This document shows positions 10,280 to 21,126 of a stretch of DNA of 50,600 nt, piece after piece; position 1 is the first letter of the stretch; each line of letters opens with the position of its first letter. The notes under the pieces were generated by a model, which worked only from the letters and a program-made list of their open reading frames with translations, was not told the origin of the DNA and searched no databases. The stretch comes from Fomitopsis serialis (lineage: Eukaryota > Basidiomycota > Agaricomycetes > Polyporales > Fomitopsidaceae): the NCBI RefSeq assembly GCF_022376445.1, contig NW_025955246.1:1-50600 (forward strand), written 5' to 3'. Both the position numbers and the translations under genes were made by a program.

Positions 10280-11284
10280 GGCTAGATCGGACAAGCTTGA
10301 AAAACTCGGAGCGCGATTATGGATGGAGGATGTCTACCCTGTCGCAGAGCAGAGGACAGCCTATTTATCTGCATCCATCCGCTCCAAAGCAGGTGTGGGC
10401 GTGGATGGGTTCAGACAAAGTTCGGAAGCGCACAATCCAACTTTGCTTTGATGGTTCGCAGCAAACCGTGCGGCATACGCGAGGCAGCGTGACATAGCAT
10501 GTGGTCGCCGCTTGTATTAAAGCTGTACGGCATGCTATGTACTAGAATGGCAAATCCGCATTTGAAGCCAGCTGTGGACGTGGTATTCCTCGGTGGTATG
10601 TAGAAAGTAGAAGCAGGCATCCGAGGAGAATGGCAGAAGGCATTATACAAGACTAGGAGCTGTAGTAGTGTCACAAAGTTGTGTGGCTCTTTTGTTCTTC
10701 GTTAAGTACAAGCAAAGTGCTGTCGGATCTGGTCTGTGCTCGAAGGTCCTCTCTGGAGCTACACTGGTGATAGCGTCTCATATCAATAGCTAGAAAACAA
10801 AATGCAAGAATGTATAAGATGTTCAAGAATCCATGGATTGTCACTAGGTTGCCATGACAGAAAAGGCATGGGTGCTCTTGTCTCGTACCTATCCGTTTTG
10901 AGTTCAGTCGCACTCCATAATATCGGTGCGGTTGTGGGGCGCGATCGAGCTCAACATGGATGGGTATGTATACGAGATAAAGTCAACGTTAACGTTCAAC
11001 GTTCAATATTCAATGCGTGTCGCGTGTGTAAGAACTTACATATTCTACTGTCCGGTTGACGCCACAACCGCGTCTGTCACGTAGGTCACGCACTTGTCAC
11101 GCTGTACGCCCGCCACTCGCTAATAGCAACCACGACCTGCCGCTGCCACTCAGTACTCAGTACTTACTCAACTGCCACTACTATTTTCTACTGAAGCTGC
11201 GGACAATTTGCGATTTGGCCGTATTGTCTCGGCAAACATTCTGAAACTTTCGAACACCAACTCCGAATCTGAAGTTTCGATGAT
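10280..11284. other. Divergent upstream region, GW/WG gene and zinc-finger gene
   Basis: The kilobase between two divergent genes shows short frames only. Near 11150-11165 there is a short repeat (CAGTACTCAGTACTTACT). No gene, RNA or element is supported. Confidence 0.45.
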
Positions 11285-12578
11285 ATGAGCGCCACTACTG
11301 GTCCTAATCTGTGGGCTTGCCGTTGGAACTGGTGTGCGCAAGTCTTCGAGCATGCGCCTGACCTGTTGGATCATCTGAAGACGGAGCACTTCACGCGTAT
11401 CCTCCGAGTAGAGAAGAAAGATTGGGACATCTACTTACGATCCAATGAAGGGCAGAGCGGGATGACAGGTACGAGCCCATTCGATATGCTGCATGAAATG
11501 GCGCAAGAGCCTCAGTGCTCCGCAGATAGTCTGCTGCAGGGAATTCCTACTCAGTCGAGCGAATTCACCCAGCCCAATGCCCCTACGGAAAATGAGAGTC
11601 TGCAAAGTGAGCGAGCGCAGTCTACGCAAGATCGTAGGACACCAAACCAGCCACCTGGAGTTTCTCAGCCTGAGAATGATTCAGCTATCCAGTCACAGCC
11701 AGAACTCGCAGTAGACAGCGGCCAAGAATCACCTTCACGTGGATCTCCTATCCCAGCTGAAGAACTGTACACTCCGCCCCTGAAAAGAGGACGCAGCTTC
11801 GCAGACTGTGATGCCGCCTCATCCCCTATAACAACCCCGATGGCGTCGCCCTTACCTCCCACTCCGCCCCTGCACTCTCGCGTCGTTGACGCAATCAATT
11901 TCGCCGCCTCCCAAAAATTCCCTTCTCTTCCCCTGCCACGCCGCAACCCGCCGCATCTGCATAAATCACCTACGCCCCTCCCCCTCCCACGCCGCACCGG
12001 GAGGGTCCCTGCACCCCAATCCTCGCAAGGCTCGTCAGCCTTTAGCGCATCGCATAGCGCCAACGTTAGCGTGGACTCGTCGACATCCGCACGAGACGTC
12101 GAGACGCAGCTCACAGGGGATGTTGCGAGTCCTACGCCCTCTCCAGTTCGCGCTGGCTCTCCTCAAAAACAACCGGCGGTACAGCCACAATCGTACCCTA
12201 TAGAGCCGTACCCGCCCCTCCAGACTCAGGCTCCGTATGTTGACCAAGGTAGGAGCGATATCCGCTTCTCAAGCATCGAAATTGACGTTCGTACGCTCCG
12301 TAGACTCTCGTGCAGACGAAGATGGCGCTGAGCGCCGCTTCAGCTCAGGCAATATCATCATTCCAATGGAGTCGTCAAGTCCCCTACGACCGATGTCCCA
12401 AACCCACACGCAGCCCGAACCCGAACCTCCGGCGACACAAGCACACTTCGCTTCGCAGTTCAACTCGGGCTGCCTCTCCCTCCGGCTGGATTCGGAACCG
12501 CCGGACGCGATGGACGTGGATGAAGGCTTGTGGCCTCCGCTGCAGCTCCAGACCCAGGCTGCGTATCTGAGCCAATGA
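11285..12578 (+). CDS. Single C2H2 zinc-finger protein with long disordered tail
   Basis: Exons 11285-12248 and 12304-12578 (intron 55 nt, donor GTAGGA, acceptor CCGTAG) give 412 residues. A C2H2 finger sits at the extreme N-terminus: Cys12, Cys17, His30 and His35 in WACRWNWCAQVFEH...HLKTEH (spacing C-x4-C-x12-H-x4-H). The rest is low-complexity Ser/Pro/Gln-rich sequence with Pro-rich and basic patches (PPLKRGRSF, LPLPRRTGR) that could include a nuclear localisation signal. A single finger with an activation-type tail suggests a nuclear regulator, but DNA binding is not shown. The acidic MDVDEGLW segment near the end is the other distinctive feature. The gene converges with the F-box gene downstream. 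Confidence 0.75.
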
Positions 12579-13015
12579 TGGCTTGGATGAGATTCTCCAA
12601 AAGCTTCCGCGTCGACGCATCCCCGAGGCGTGGCTTGTTTGGCAGGGCCATGTCGGCCGTACCTACTCCCGAATCCGTCTACTCGTCGAATTGAGCACGC
12701 CGCGGTGTGCGAGAGGTTCGTTGTACAGATGGTCGGAGGGTCTTGCATTGCGGGAGCCCGTCATGTACCTCCAGTTGTATTGAGGAGTCGTTAGGATCGT
12801 ATGGTATTGTTGGCTACAATGTATGACTATTAGGTCTAGGAACTACAGGTTTACTTGTTATATCCCATAACTACGAGTCCAATCGTTGTATTCTAGCTGC
12901 ATCCTACATAGGAAGTCGTACATTACAGACATCACCATTGCCGATGTGGCTACTCGCCGCATATCAGATCATTACGCGCACGCTACAAAGATCGCACATA
13001 GTTCTCAAACAACGA
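12579..13015. other. Convergent 3' region, zinc-finger and F-box-type genes
   Basis: 437 nt between stop codons of converging genes. Only short incidental frames are seen. Confidence 0.4.
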
Positions 13016-14715
13016 TCACTGCACGTCATGTACAGCACGGCGGAACGCAGATATCCGCGACGTGAGCTGCGAAGCAACCTCTCCTGGCATCATGAGATCC
13101 TCAGAAGCTCCTCGAGCGCCCGATGACAGTACGCTATAAGAAACAACAACCTCGAGGTTGGGGAAGAGCGACAGGAGCACCGGTGTGCTCGCCTCGCACG
13201 CGTCCTCCGTCGCCGTCGTGTCCGCGATGAAGAGTTTCGTGACGTGCGTGTTGCACCCCAAGCTGTCCGTGCGGGGGAGGTCTATATCTATGAGGTTCAG
13301 CGCCATCCCACAGAACCGCAACTGAGGACAGCGTGTCGAAACCTCGCGCAAGCCAGCGAGCGATACGCCGGACGGGCGGCCCCACCCATACAGCGTGCCT
13401 ATGTTCAGGTGCTCGAGGGCCGGCCAGGACGCCGCCATCCGAGCAATGAACTCGTCGTCCAGCTGATACCGTAACGAGAAGTTGATCTCCACAACGCGAA
13501 TATCCGCAAGGGATAATAATGGCTCAAGGACGCGCGCGTCGACGGCCGGTCTGTCACCCCACCACGCGGGGAGATCTCCCGTGTAGAGCTCGGCGGTCGC
13601 CTCCGTGCCGTCGAAGAGCCTGAGCGAGCGGAAGTTGATAGGCGAGGCGATGGCGAGGAGCTCAGTGAGGAAGGCGGAGAGGGTCGAGGTGTCGGGGCGC
13701 TCTTCCGCGTGGACGCCGAGGGCTTCAAGGTAGGGCGTGCGGAGGAGCTTGAGAAGCGCGGTGGACACGTCAAGCGAGTGGACGTGCAGCCTGAGGACTC
13801 GCAGGGAGCGGAACGCGTCGAGATGTAACGCGCGGGCGGGCGAGAGCGAGTCTAATACGTCGCAGATGCGGAACTCTGCGTGGCGGAGCCTCGGGACCGC
13901 TGCGAGACGGAGGATGTCATCTCCGCACAGACTGGGCGTGTAGAGACGCTGTGGGAGCATGTACGCGAGGGCCCGCAACGACGTGGCGACCCGCTCAAAC
14001 GGTATCCGATCTACAATGACCTCCTCCAGGTCTGGACATCGCATCTCAGCGCCCGCCAGCACCGCCGCAACGAACACCTGCTCCTCCTGCAGCCGCCAGT
14101 GCAGACCAAAATCAAACGCCACCGACGTCAAGCTCGGCGTGAGGAGCAGCTCGATAAACTGCATGGACTTTGTCAGGGAGGTGGTTAGCCGGAGGCGGCG
14201 CAGGCGAGGGAGGAGCGGTGCACCGGGATGGTGTGCGCTAAACGCGTCGAGCACGGCGTAGTTGACGGGTTGCCATGCGTTGGAGTTGGACGTGCCGTCG
14301 AGCTCAAAGCCGAAGTTGCGGATTCGCAGGGCGTAGGAGTCGAACCGCCGCCAGTCATCGTGGCCGAGCGGCCGCGTGAGGGTCTGTCAAGGCCATGTAC
14401 ATTGCCAGTGAGCGCACTTCAACGGATGGGTGTGTGGAAACTTCGTATATGGTTGCGCAGGGAGGGATGACTGACCACGATGCTCTTCCCGAAGTGCGCC
14501 CACGAATCGGTGGGCAGTGTTCGCGCTAGCTGCGACAGGCCGGCTTGAGTCTCCCATAGTCGGTCGAGTGCTGGGTCAATCATTGTGCGGCATGTTAGCC
14601 CGAGCGCGAGGAGTGTGCGCGACGCTGTCTGTCGGCTTGCGCCATTTTGCAGTGAGTCGGAAACCTGTTCGAATATCGCATCCAAGATCTCTGCGATGCG
14701 TAGGCAAGTATGCAT
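13016..14715 (-). CDS. F-box-type leucine-rich protein
   Basis: Two exons, 14715-14476 and 14383-13016, are separated by a 92-nt intron (donor GTCAGT) and give 535 residues. The N-terminal 40 residues (CLRIAEILDAIFEQVSD, then ALGLTCRTMIDPALDRLW) match the degenerate F-box-like helix set common in basidiomycete F-box families. The rest alternates short hydrophobic strands and helices (LPRLRRLRLTTSL, FRSLRVLRLHVHSLD, ALEHLNIGTLYGW) like irregular leucine-rich repeats. Such proteins are presumed substrate adaptors of SCF ubiquitin ligases; the target is unknown. The ATG at 14715 was chosen because the frame upstream has no other ATG and the next residues already start the F-box-like helix. Confidence 0.75.
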
Positions 14716-15242
14716 ATGTAGTACGAGTCCGACTCGGAGGATGCCTACGTCCAAGTCGTCTCAGATGGTCTGGTCAAGGTGTTCAGAAAGTACTTATGAA
14801 TGACTCGCCGTGAATTTTCTGACCAAGGTCAATGGAACCTGATTGCCTGCGCCTCGTCCGGGAGCATGGATGGTCAAAACAAGGATCGTGGTCGCTCACT
14901 GCGATGTCAGACGGGACTATCACGGAACGCGGGGACCTGTCCGGTACCCGTCCACGGTCCAATGACGTTGGGGCGATTTCGGATCAATGAGGCAAAGTGC
15001 ACGGCCTGAGGCCTGAGGGACGAATCCGACTGCAGGCGATTCGTCGATGAGTACATGGTCATCGCGTATGTTGCTGGTAGATGGAGGTTACGATGCGCGA
15101 ACTGTGCGCGACGCCAGCGTTGCGAGACCAGGCTATTGTTGCACGTTGCAACAGATGGCCGCAGTGGACGGCATATATAATACTCACTCACTTTATGTAA
15201 CTTTAGGCAGTCCCCGCCCATCCCGTGATGAAAACAAACAGC
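14716..15242. other. Upstream region of F-box-type gene up to the LTR element
   Basis: Contains a TATA-like ATATATAATA at about 15173-15182 and no supported gene. The last five bases (15238-15242, ACAGC) are the left target-site duplication of the retroelement. Confidence 0.45.
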
Positions 15243-15407
15243 TGACGGAATATGGGGTGTAGCGCCTACTGCACGTGATCGGAGTAGCTACATAGTTCGC
15301 ATGTACGTAGCAGGTCTTCACGCGTTCGAACGGGGTATACTCGATATACCAGAAGTCCCCGCTGCTCTCGACTTGACGCGCGTCCTCGTCTTCAGGGGAT
15401 TTCTACA
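15243..15407 (+). repeat. 5' LTR, 165 bp
   Basis: Starts TGACGGAATATGG and ends GATTTCTACA. It appears identical to the 3' LTR across all 165 positions. Confidence 0.93.
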
Positions 15408-15512
15408 CGAACGCGTATATCACTACCCGTGTTGCCCGTTTTTGGTTTAAACACCTGGTTGTCTGTCTGTCTGTTTGCTCGTTTGCTGGATTGTTGTCGC
15501 CCTCCTCTCGGA

Positions 15513-16457
15513 ATGTCGGTCGAACTCACGAAGAACAACTTTACGGCCCTAAACGACACCAATTATGCGGAGTGGGCTACCCGGATGGAGGCTGACCTCA
15601 TCCGAAAGAAGTTGTGGACGGGTGTTGTCGTGATTGACGCAGAACCGCCGACTGCGTTGCCGATGGGGGAGACGGAGGCATGGTGGAAGAAATTGGTTGA
15701 TGCACGGTCGAAGGCGAAGATGGCGGAGGCTCGGGCAGAGATGATTGCAAGGGTGGAGGATGGTCAACTGTCGCACATGCAAAGTCGGGATCCGATGGAG
15801 ATCTGGAACCACCTTGCGCAGATTCACGTTGCGCGTGGGTTCGCAACCCGGTTGGCACTTCGGAGGCAGTTCATGCGATTCCGGAAGGAGGATGAGGTTA
15901 TGGCGGCGTGGATTGGGCGAGTGAAGGCTTTTGCCTTTCGAATGGAGAAGGCTGGAATTCAGGTGACTGATGAAGATCGCATCCTCACGCTTACGAACGG
16001 ACTCGATGAGTCATACGAACCCTTCGTTATTTCGCTGGACGCTACGCCGTCCGACCAACTCACGCTCAGTCATGTCATTGATCGGCTGATCAGCGAAGAG
16101 ATGCGGCGCGGTGGCCACAAGCCTGACACGAAACGTACGGACGGTGCTTACATAGCTCAGTCGAAGAATGGGAGTGGTCGAGGGCGAGGATCAGGGGGTG
16201 GGGATTCAGGGAACGGGGCGGAAGGCTATGGTTCGGGAGGTTCATCGGGAGGTATGCCAACGTGCTGGAGATGTGGGAAGCAGGGGCACATTCGTGCATT
16301 CTGTCGCGAGGAGCCGGTTCGAGGCAGCAGTCCTAACCCTTCGAAGAATGAAGCCGCCATGACAGCCGTGCATGACATCTCGCAACTTCAAGTTCCACCG
16401 AGGGACTACGGGACGATTGAGATTGGGAGCCTTCGGTTGCCTGGGCATGTTCTTTGA
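15513..16457 (+). CDS. gag: Gag-like polyprotein of the LTR element (UBN2/copia type)
   Basis: A single uninterrupted frame of 314 residues from the ATG at 15513. The start MSVELTKNNFTALNDTNYAE and the central RDPMEIWNHLAQIHVA and LTLTNGLDESYEPFV blocks match copia-type Gag (UBN2 family). The segment SKNGSGRGRGSGGG is a Gly-rich linker, followed by a CCHC zinc knuckle CWRCGKQGHIRAFC (C-x2-C-x4-H-x4-C) at about residues 250-263, which binds RNA in packaging. The frame stops 84 bp before the 3' LTR with no frameshift site into a pol frame. The intact frame suggests selection, or simply youth, for a protein that could form particles in cis or with a helper element. Confidence 0.9.
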   Translation: MSVELTKNNFTALNDTNYAEWATRMEADLIRKKLWTGVVVIDAEPPTALPMGETEAWWKKLVDARSKAKMAEARAEMIARVEDGQLSHMQSRDPMEIWNHLAQIHVARGFATRLALRRQFMRFRKEDEVMAAWIGRVKAFAFRMEKAGIQVTDEDRILTLTNGLDESYEPFVISLDATPSDQLTLSHVIDRLISEEMRRGGHKPDTKRTDGAYIAQSKNGSGRGRGSGGGDSGNGAEGYGSGGSSGGMPTCWRCGKQGHIRAFCREEPVRGSSPNPSKNEAAMTAVHDISQLQVPPRDYGTIEIGSLRLPGHVL

Positions 16458-16541
16458 TTGGAATCAGGGGGTGCATTTCGCCTTAGCATTTACTATTGAC
16501 ATACATTCTGCATGATGCTCTGTGCAGTAGTCGAGGGGGTG

Positions 16542-16706
16542 TGACGGAATATGGGGTGTAGCGCCTACTGCACGTGATCGGAGTAGCTACATAGTTCGCA
16601 TGTACGTAGCAGGTCTTCACGCGTTCGAACGGGGTATACTCGATATACCAGAAGTCCCCGCTGCTCTCGACTTGACGCGCGTCCTCGTCTTCAGGGGATT
16701 TCTACA
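16542..16706 (+). repeat. 3' LTR, 165 bp
   Basis: Matches the 5' LTR throughout. It ends 87 bp from the stop codon of the convergent asparaginyl-tRNA synthetase gene, so element and host 3' ends probably overlap as transcripts. Confidence 0.93.
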
Positions 16707-16793
16707 ACAGCAGTTCGGTGCAAATACATACAATACTACGGTCTGTTTCTACTTCCTCTATCCGCTTCTGGGTCCTCGAACAATTGCGTAGTA

Positions 16794-19101
16794 TTAGGGT
16801 GTTGCACGGCCCGGCCAGCTACGTCCAAAGCAGGTCAATGGGATCGTCTCACAAAAAAGGCGCAACAATACACACCGGGGATAGAGGGAACACTCTCGGA
16901 CGGTGAACCTGTTAGCAAGCCACGCGAGGAAGCGCTGAACCGACGTGAGTACAGCGGGACACACGGATGTCACAATGACAACGTACCTCTACACCAAGGC
17001 CATATCCTCCGTGCTCGCAAGTACCGTACTTGCGCTGGTCCGTAAACCAGTAATACGGCGCCGGGTCGATGCCTTCGCGCTTGTACGCCCCCAAAAGCTC
17101 CTCCATATCCGCAATCCTCATCGACCCACCCACGATCTCACCCACACCCGGCATCAATAGGTCGCAGCTCTCCGTGCACACCGGTCCCCCGTCTCCGCCA
17201 GTACCCGGGATCTTCTTCATGTAGAACGCCTTCAGCTCCGCGGGGAAGCCGTACAGGAACACGGGCGTGCCGAGGATGTCCGTCATCCTCCGCTCCGCCG
17301 CCTCCGCGATATCGTCGCCAACCTGGTGGTCGACCATCTTCGGGTTGCCGGTGTCATCGCGGATGGCGTTCCCCTCGGCGTCCTCAGCCTCGTGCTGGAT
17401 GCCGTGCTCGTTCAGCCATGCGATCGCATCGACGTACGAGAGGCGTCGGAATGGTCGCGCGGGTGCGGTGAAGTTCGGGTTAAGCTGCTTGATGAGCGCT
17501 GCCGTGGATGGCTCTGCGAGTAGACGATCTACGGTGTCGCAGATCTCGAAGGGCGTTAAGTTCTATACTGGCAGAGGGCATAGAGGACTCACAATGCCTT
17601 CGATGTGGTCCATGAGGTCATCGAACGTGATGAACGCCAGCTCTGCTTCAAGATGTGTGTATTCGCTCAAATGGCGACGAGTATGGCTACACACAGGTCA
17701 ATCCAGACCACAGTATAGCGGGTCCTCTACTCACCTGTTCTCAGCCCTGAAGCTCTCCTGCACGCAGAAAACATCCCCAAGCGACGGGAGACACGTCTCC
17801 AAGTAGAGCTGCGAGCTCTGCGTCAAGAACGCAGGCTGGCCATAGTAGTCAAACTTGAAAAGCGTCGCGCCGCCCTCGACCTGCGTCTGCACCATGCATG
17901 GCGGGGTCACCTCCACAAGGTCACGCGACACAAGCGACTGACGGAACGAGTTCAGCAGCGCTGCTCGCAGCTTGAGCACGGCGGAAGCAGTCTCGCCGCG
18001 AATGACGAGATGCCTGAGGTCGGAAAGAATCGAGGGGTCCGATTTCTATCAAGCCGTTCTGTGAGCACAGACAAAGGGAGAGAGTTCTAACTCACACACC
18101 TCGTTCAGTCGGTTGGTAAACGCGTCCTCGCCACCGGGGGACGCCCCAAGGACCCTCCAGTAGTCCACGATCAACTCGTGTCCGCCCGGCGCGGTCTTCC
18201 CCTCCGGCACTGGCTGCAGCGTGCCAACGAGCTCGACAGTCGATTCGAGCGTGAGCGTGAGGGCGTCGTATGTCTGCGCCACCTTCCCGGAGAGCACGCA
18301 TTGCAGGTAGCCCGTCCCGTCCCGCAGGACGACGAAGATGATCTTGTTCTGATCGCGCGAGCGGTGCACCCAACCCGAGACGCGGACACGCTTTGAGCGG
18401 AGGGGCGTGAGGCTCCCGATTTTAGACTGCAGAATGGAGGATCAGTATTCAAACGCGAGGGGTCGCAGACGGTAACTAGGCCAGGCAGGCAGAACAGTGT
18501 CGGGTGCCATATCTTTACTACTGCTCTCAGTACAGACCCCGCACGTAGGTTACTTGAAGAACTTGAATGAATTTGGAAGCTGCTGTAGTTGTATTGAAAC
18601 GGACGTTTCTTATGCACAGCAAACGAGTTCGAATGTAGGATCGCCGCCATAGGTCGCGTTGCGAAGGCGTATCCTTGCACGATAAGACCAATGTTCTCGA
18701 CCCCGGGGGCACAATCGGCGATTCGCCCAACGCTGCACTTCGTATTCAGCTCATGTGAAACTCACCTTCACAGCAGCGGGTAGGGCAGTGTCTTCTGTCA
18801 GGACTATCTTCTTGCTCTCCTCGAGCACCTTCTGTCTATCTGACTTCTCCTTCGCCTCCCGCTCCGCCAGCTCCTCTGCCCTCTTCCGTTTCTTCTCTAG
18901 CCCGTCGGCGCCCTTCTTTGCCTTCTTCAGTGCAGACTGCGTAGGCTCCTCATACGACGCGCTTGGATCCTTGCGAGCAAGTAGCTTCGCCTCCGGTCCG
19001 TGTGTGAAGATTGCGAATGCGAGTGATTGGTATGGGGCCTCCGCGGTACCCTTCCCCGTGTCGTCGTTTCCAGCAGAGTCGTCGACGTATATCGCGGACA
19101 T
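16794..19101 (-). CDS. DED81: Asparaginyl-tRNA synthetase, cytosolic
   Basis: Seven exons (19101-18766, 18426-18100, 18045-17735, 17686-17593, 17544-16987, 16934-16876, 16818-16794) close in phase to 569 residues. It charges tRNA-Asn with asparagine in the cytosol. The N-terminal 110 residues are the Lys-rich extension of eukaryotic AsnRS. Then come the OB-fold anticodon domain ([17 protein letters not shown]) and the class II core: motif 2 ([21 protein letters not shown], split by an intron) and motif 3 ([13 protein letters not shown]). The last exon of 25 nt supplies the conserved end WPGRATP; without it the frame reads on into non-family sequence. Intron 1 is long (339 nt); intron 4 uses a GAG acceptor (48 nt) because the nearer TAG would give a 30-nt intron and an insertion absent from the family. 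A retroelement sits just beyond the stop. Confidence 0.93.
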
Positions 19102-19732
19102 GGTGGGAGAGAATAAGTTGAGCAATGAGTCGACACGGTGCTAAGCTTGGATTTTGGGATGTACGCCGAGTCAGGCGATCTAGATCTGATGAGTTGCCGA
19201 TATGGGTGCGCACGTGATCGCGTCCCGTAGTCATCGGGATCCCTACCCCCGATCTGAAATCGGCACTCGCCGCTCGGTGTCCGATACTCACATCCGCTCT
19301 CGTACTGAACTTGCGCACTGGACAAGGAACACATATTCCGAATAGGTGCTCTGATTTAAAAATATCATGAATCGACTTGCATAGTATTAGAGCAAACACC
19401 AGAAGTTGCGCCGCTGATCGCGTGCTTAGCATGTCGGACGAGTACCCGACTCGATCCTACATACGAAGCAAGCCTATCAACAGTGCCCAGTACCGGTAAA
19501 CCGAAGGAAACATGCAGGACAGTTCTAAATCAAGTGTTCACGGAATGAGCCGACAGGTTGGGAGGTCGGATGAACGAGCCACCTACTCGAAATCTATCAG
19601 GTCTGACGCGTCCGGGGCTGAACGCACACCCAACGCGGTAGACAGGAGTGGTACACCTCTGTGTTTGTCCGAGAATCTGACCTGGCGATTGCGCCGTATT
19701 GCTTGTATGGAGCGAGGTTGGATACCTGTAGC
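19102..19732. other. Intergenic between AsnRS and duplicated gene A
   Basis: Holds the AsnRS promoter side and, from about 19400, sequence resembling the region downstream of gene B (45585 onward; for example GATCGCGTGCTTAGCATG versus GATCGCCTGCTTAGCATG). The duplication therefore includes the 3' flank. Confidence 0.55.
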
Positions 19733-21126
19733 TCAGTCGAGGTCGCCGAAAAGCTCAGTCGTCTCCGGCCGCACGAAGCGCCTCGCGATGCCGTGGTCAT
19801 TGAACAGCAACTTCTCAGGCACTGAGACAACTGGTCAGCACAGTGGTGGAAGATATATAACCGACTGGCACATACCTTTGTGGAAGGAAGACAAGACCTT
19901 CAACGCCCAGGGGCCAGACAGCCCGCCTGTCACCGATGACTTCTTGTGTGCGCCGCCGTCCGTTTCGTGCATCACCCACTCCTCCACAATATCCACATCC
20001 ACCACGCCCATCTGCACCTGGGCCGCCGCACGCTCCATGGGGACCACCAGCTCCCACCACGCCCACCAGTACAGGATGAGGAACTCCTGCGCCATGAACA
20101 TCGTGTCGATCCGTCCATATTCCATCAGTCGCTTGATACGCTTGAACGGATCGGCGAATAACGGACCCAGCAGGATCTCCTCGAGGAAGTAGACCCCTGC
20201 GAATCGGTACGCGAGGAAGAGCGGGGAGAACCACCCGTACGCGAATTCTTGGCGAAGGTCGTCTACGAGGAGGCGGATAATGGGAAGACGGCTGAGGAGC
20301 GATACGATGGGAGGAAGGGAGTACGACAGGATCCCGGGCACGGCCCAAATCCAGACAGCGATGAGGAGGATGAACAACATCATCTCGTATTCTGTCACCT
20401 CGTGAGGGCAGTCTGTCCCGCCATCGCAACCGTCGTCGATGTAGTCGGTAGCGGCGACATCGACGATGGCCTTGTCCGTCGAGTTAGAGGTGACGATGTC
20501 GCGCACCTCGTCGTCGACGTTGAGGGGAGGGATGGCCGTGACGGGCTCATCCTCACCCACATTATGAGAACCGTTGTGCTGATCAGCGTTGTCCTCGAAG
20601 GCAGTCACGACGGGAAGGTCCATGACCAACAGGTCGCCAGTACCGTTGGCCATGTCCATCCCGCCGAGGGTGTCGACGAAGACGAGGTTGAAGTCGATGT
20701 AAGCCGGGCTACGTCGGCCAGGTGTCATGAGAATGATCCACTGGAGAGCGAGGGCACGCACCCGTAACCGATGTCGCTGAGCGACATGTCCGATAACCAG
20801 ATGAATTCCGGGGAAACCTGAGCCGCCGAGTTGCGAACGGTGTTGACAATGTCGCCTACGACGGCTGCGGTGTTGTCGACGATGTCGCCGACGACAGCCG
20901 CGGTGCCCTCCACAACGGGGCTGACACACAGATGAGTCCAACGCGATGAGATGAAAGGTGCCAACGACACTCACCTGGCGGGCAGGTACAACAGGAAGTC
21001 GTCCATGACGGCCGGCGTCAGGAGGAGTGTACCAGGGGTGAGCTCGACGTTGAACGTCGGAGGGAGGCTGGGCAGCACGCTGACGAGGGCCAGCGCGCCG
21101 CCCAGGAGTAAGATCAGAGGGAACAT
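19733..21126 (-). CDS. Unrecognised membrane protein, copy A of a duplicated pair
   Basis: Four exons (21126-20975, 20920-20762, 20708-19876, 19821-19733; lengths 152, 159, 833 and 89) give 410 residues. The exon lengths are exactly those of copy B. An N-terminal hydrophobic signal (MFPLILLLGGALALVSVLP) is followed by a duplicated stretch (TAAVVGDIVDN, then TAAVVGDIVNT). Next come an acidic middle with several NxS/T sites, a strong membrane segment at about residues 225-250 (MLFILLIAVWIWAVPGILSY), and aromatic-rich C-terminal helices (FLILYWWAWWELVVP). It probably sits in the secretory pathway or another membrane. I do not recognise the family. The 53-nt third-exon intron (donor GTGCGT) must be removed, since the frame otherwise stops. 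Confidence 0.8.

Larger units (their letters stand above)
15243..16706 (+). mobile_element. Intact gag-only LTR retrotransposon (TR-GAG type, Ty1/copia-like)
   Basis: Two direct repeats of 165 bp (15243-15407 and 16542-16706) begin TG and end CA, and I find no difference between them by eye. They are flanked by a 5-bp target duplication, ACAGC, at 15238-15242 and 16707-16711. A purine-rich tract (GTCGAGGGGGTG) directly precedes the 3' LTR. The 1,134-bp interior encodes only a Gag-like protein; there is no protease, integrase or reverse transcriptase and no room for them. I see no TGG-initiated primer-binding site right after the 5' LTR, so the primer is unclear. Structure and size match non-autonomous terminal-repeat elements with a GAG domain, which would depend on a full-length copia partner elsewhere. 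Identical LTRs imply a recent insertion. Confidence 0.93.

Noticed and set aside
15168..15184. TATA-like sequence upstream of the retroelement as promoter of a gene disrupted by the insertion
   Set aside because: No coding sequence continues on the far side of the element; the flanks on both sides look non-coding.
17563..17592. 30-nt intron in AsnRS ending at TATAG
   Set aside because: Too short for this genome and would insert residues absent from the family; the GAG acceptor at 17545 gives 48 nt and a clean [13 protein letters not shown] join.
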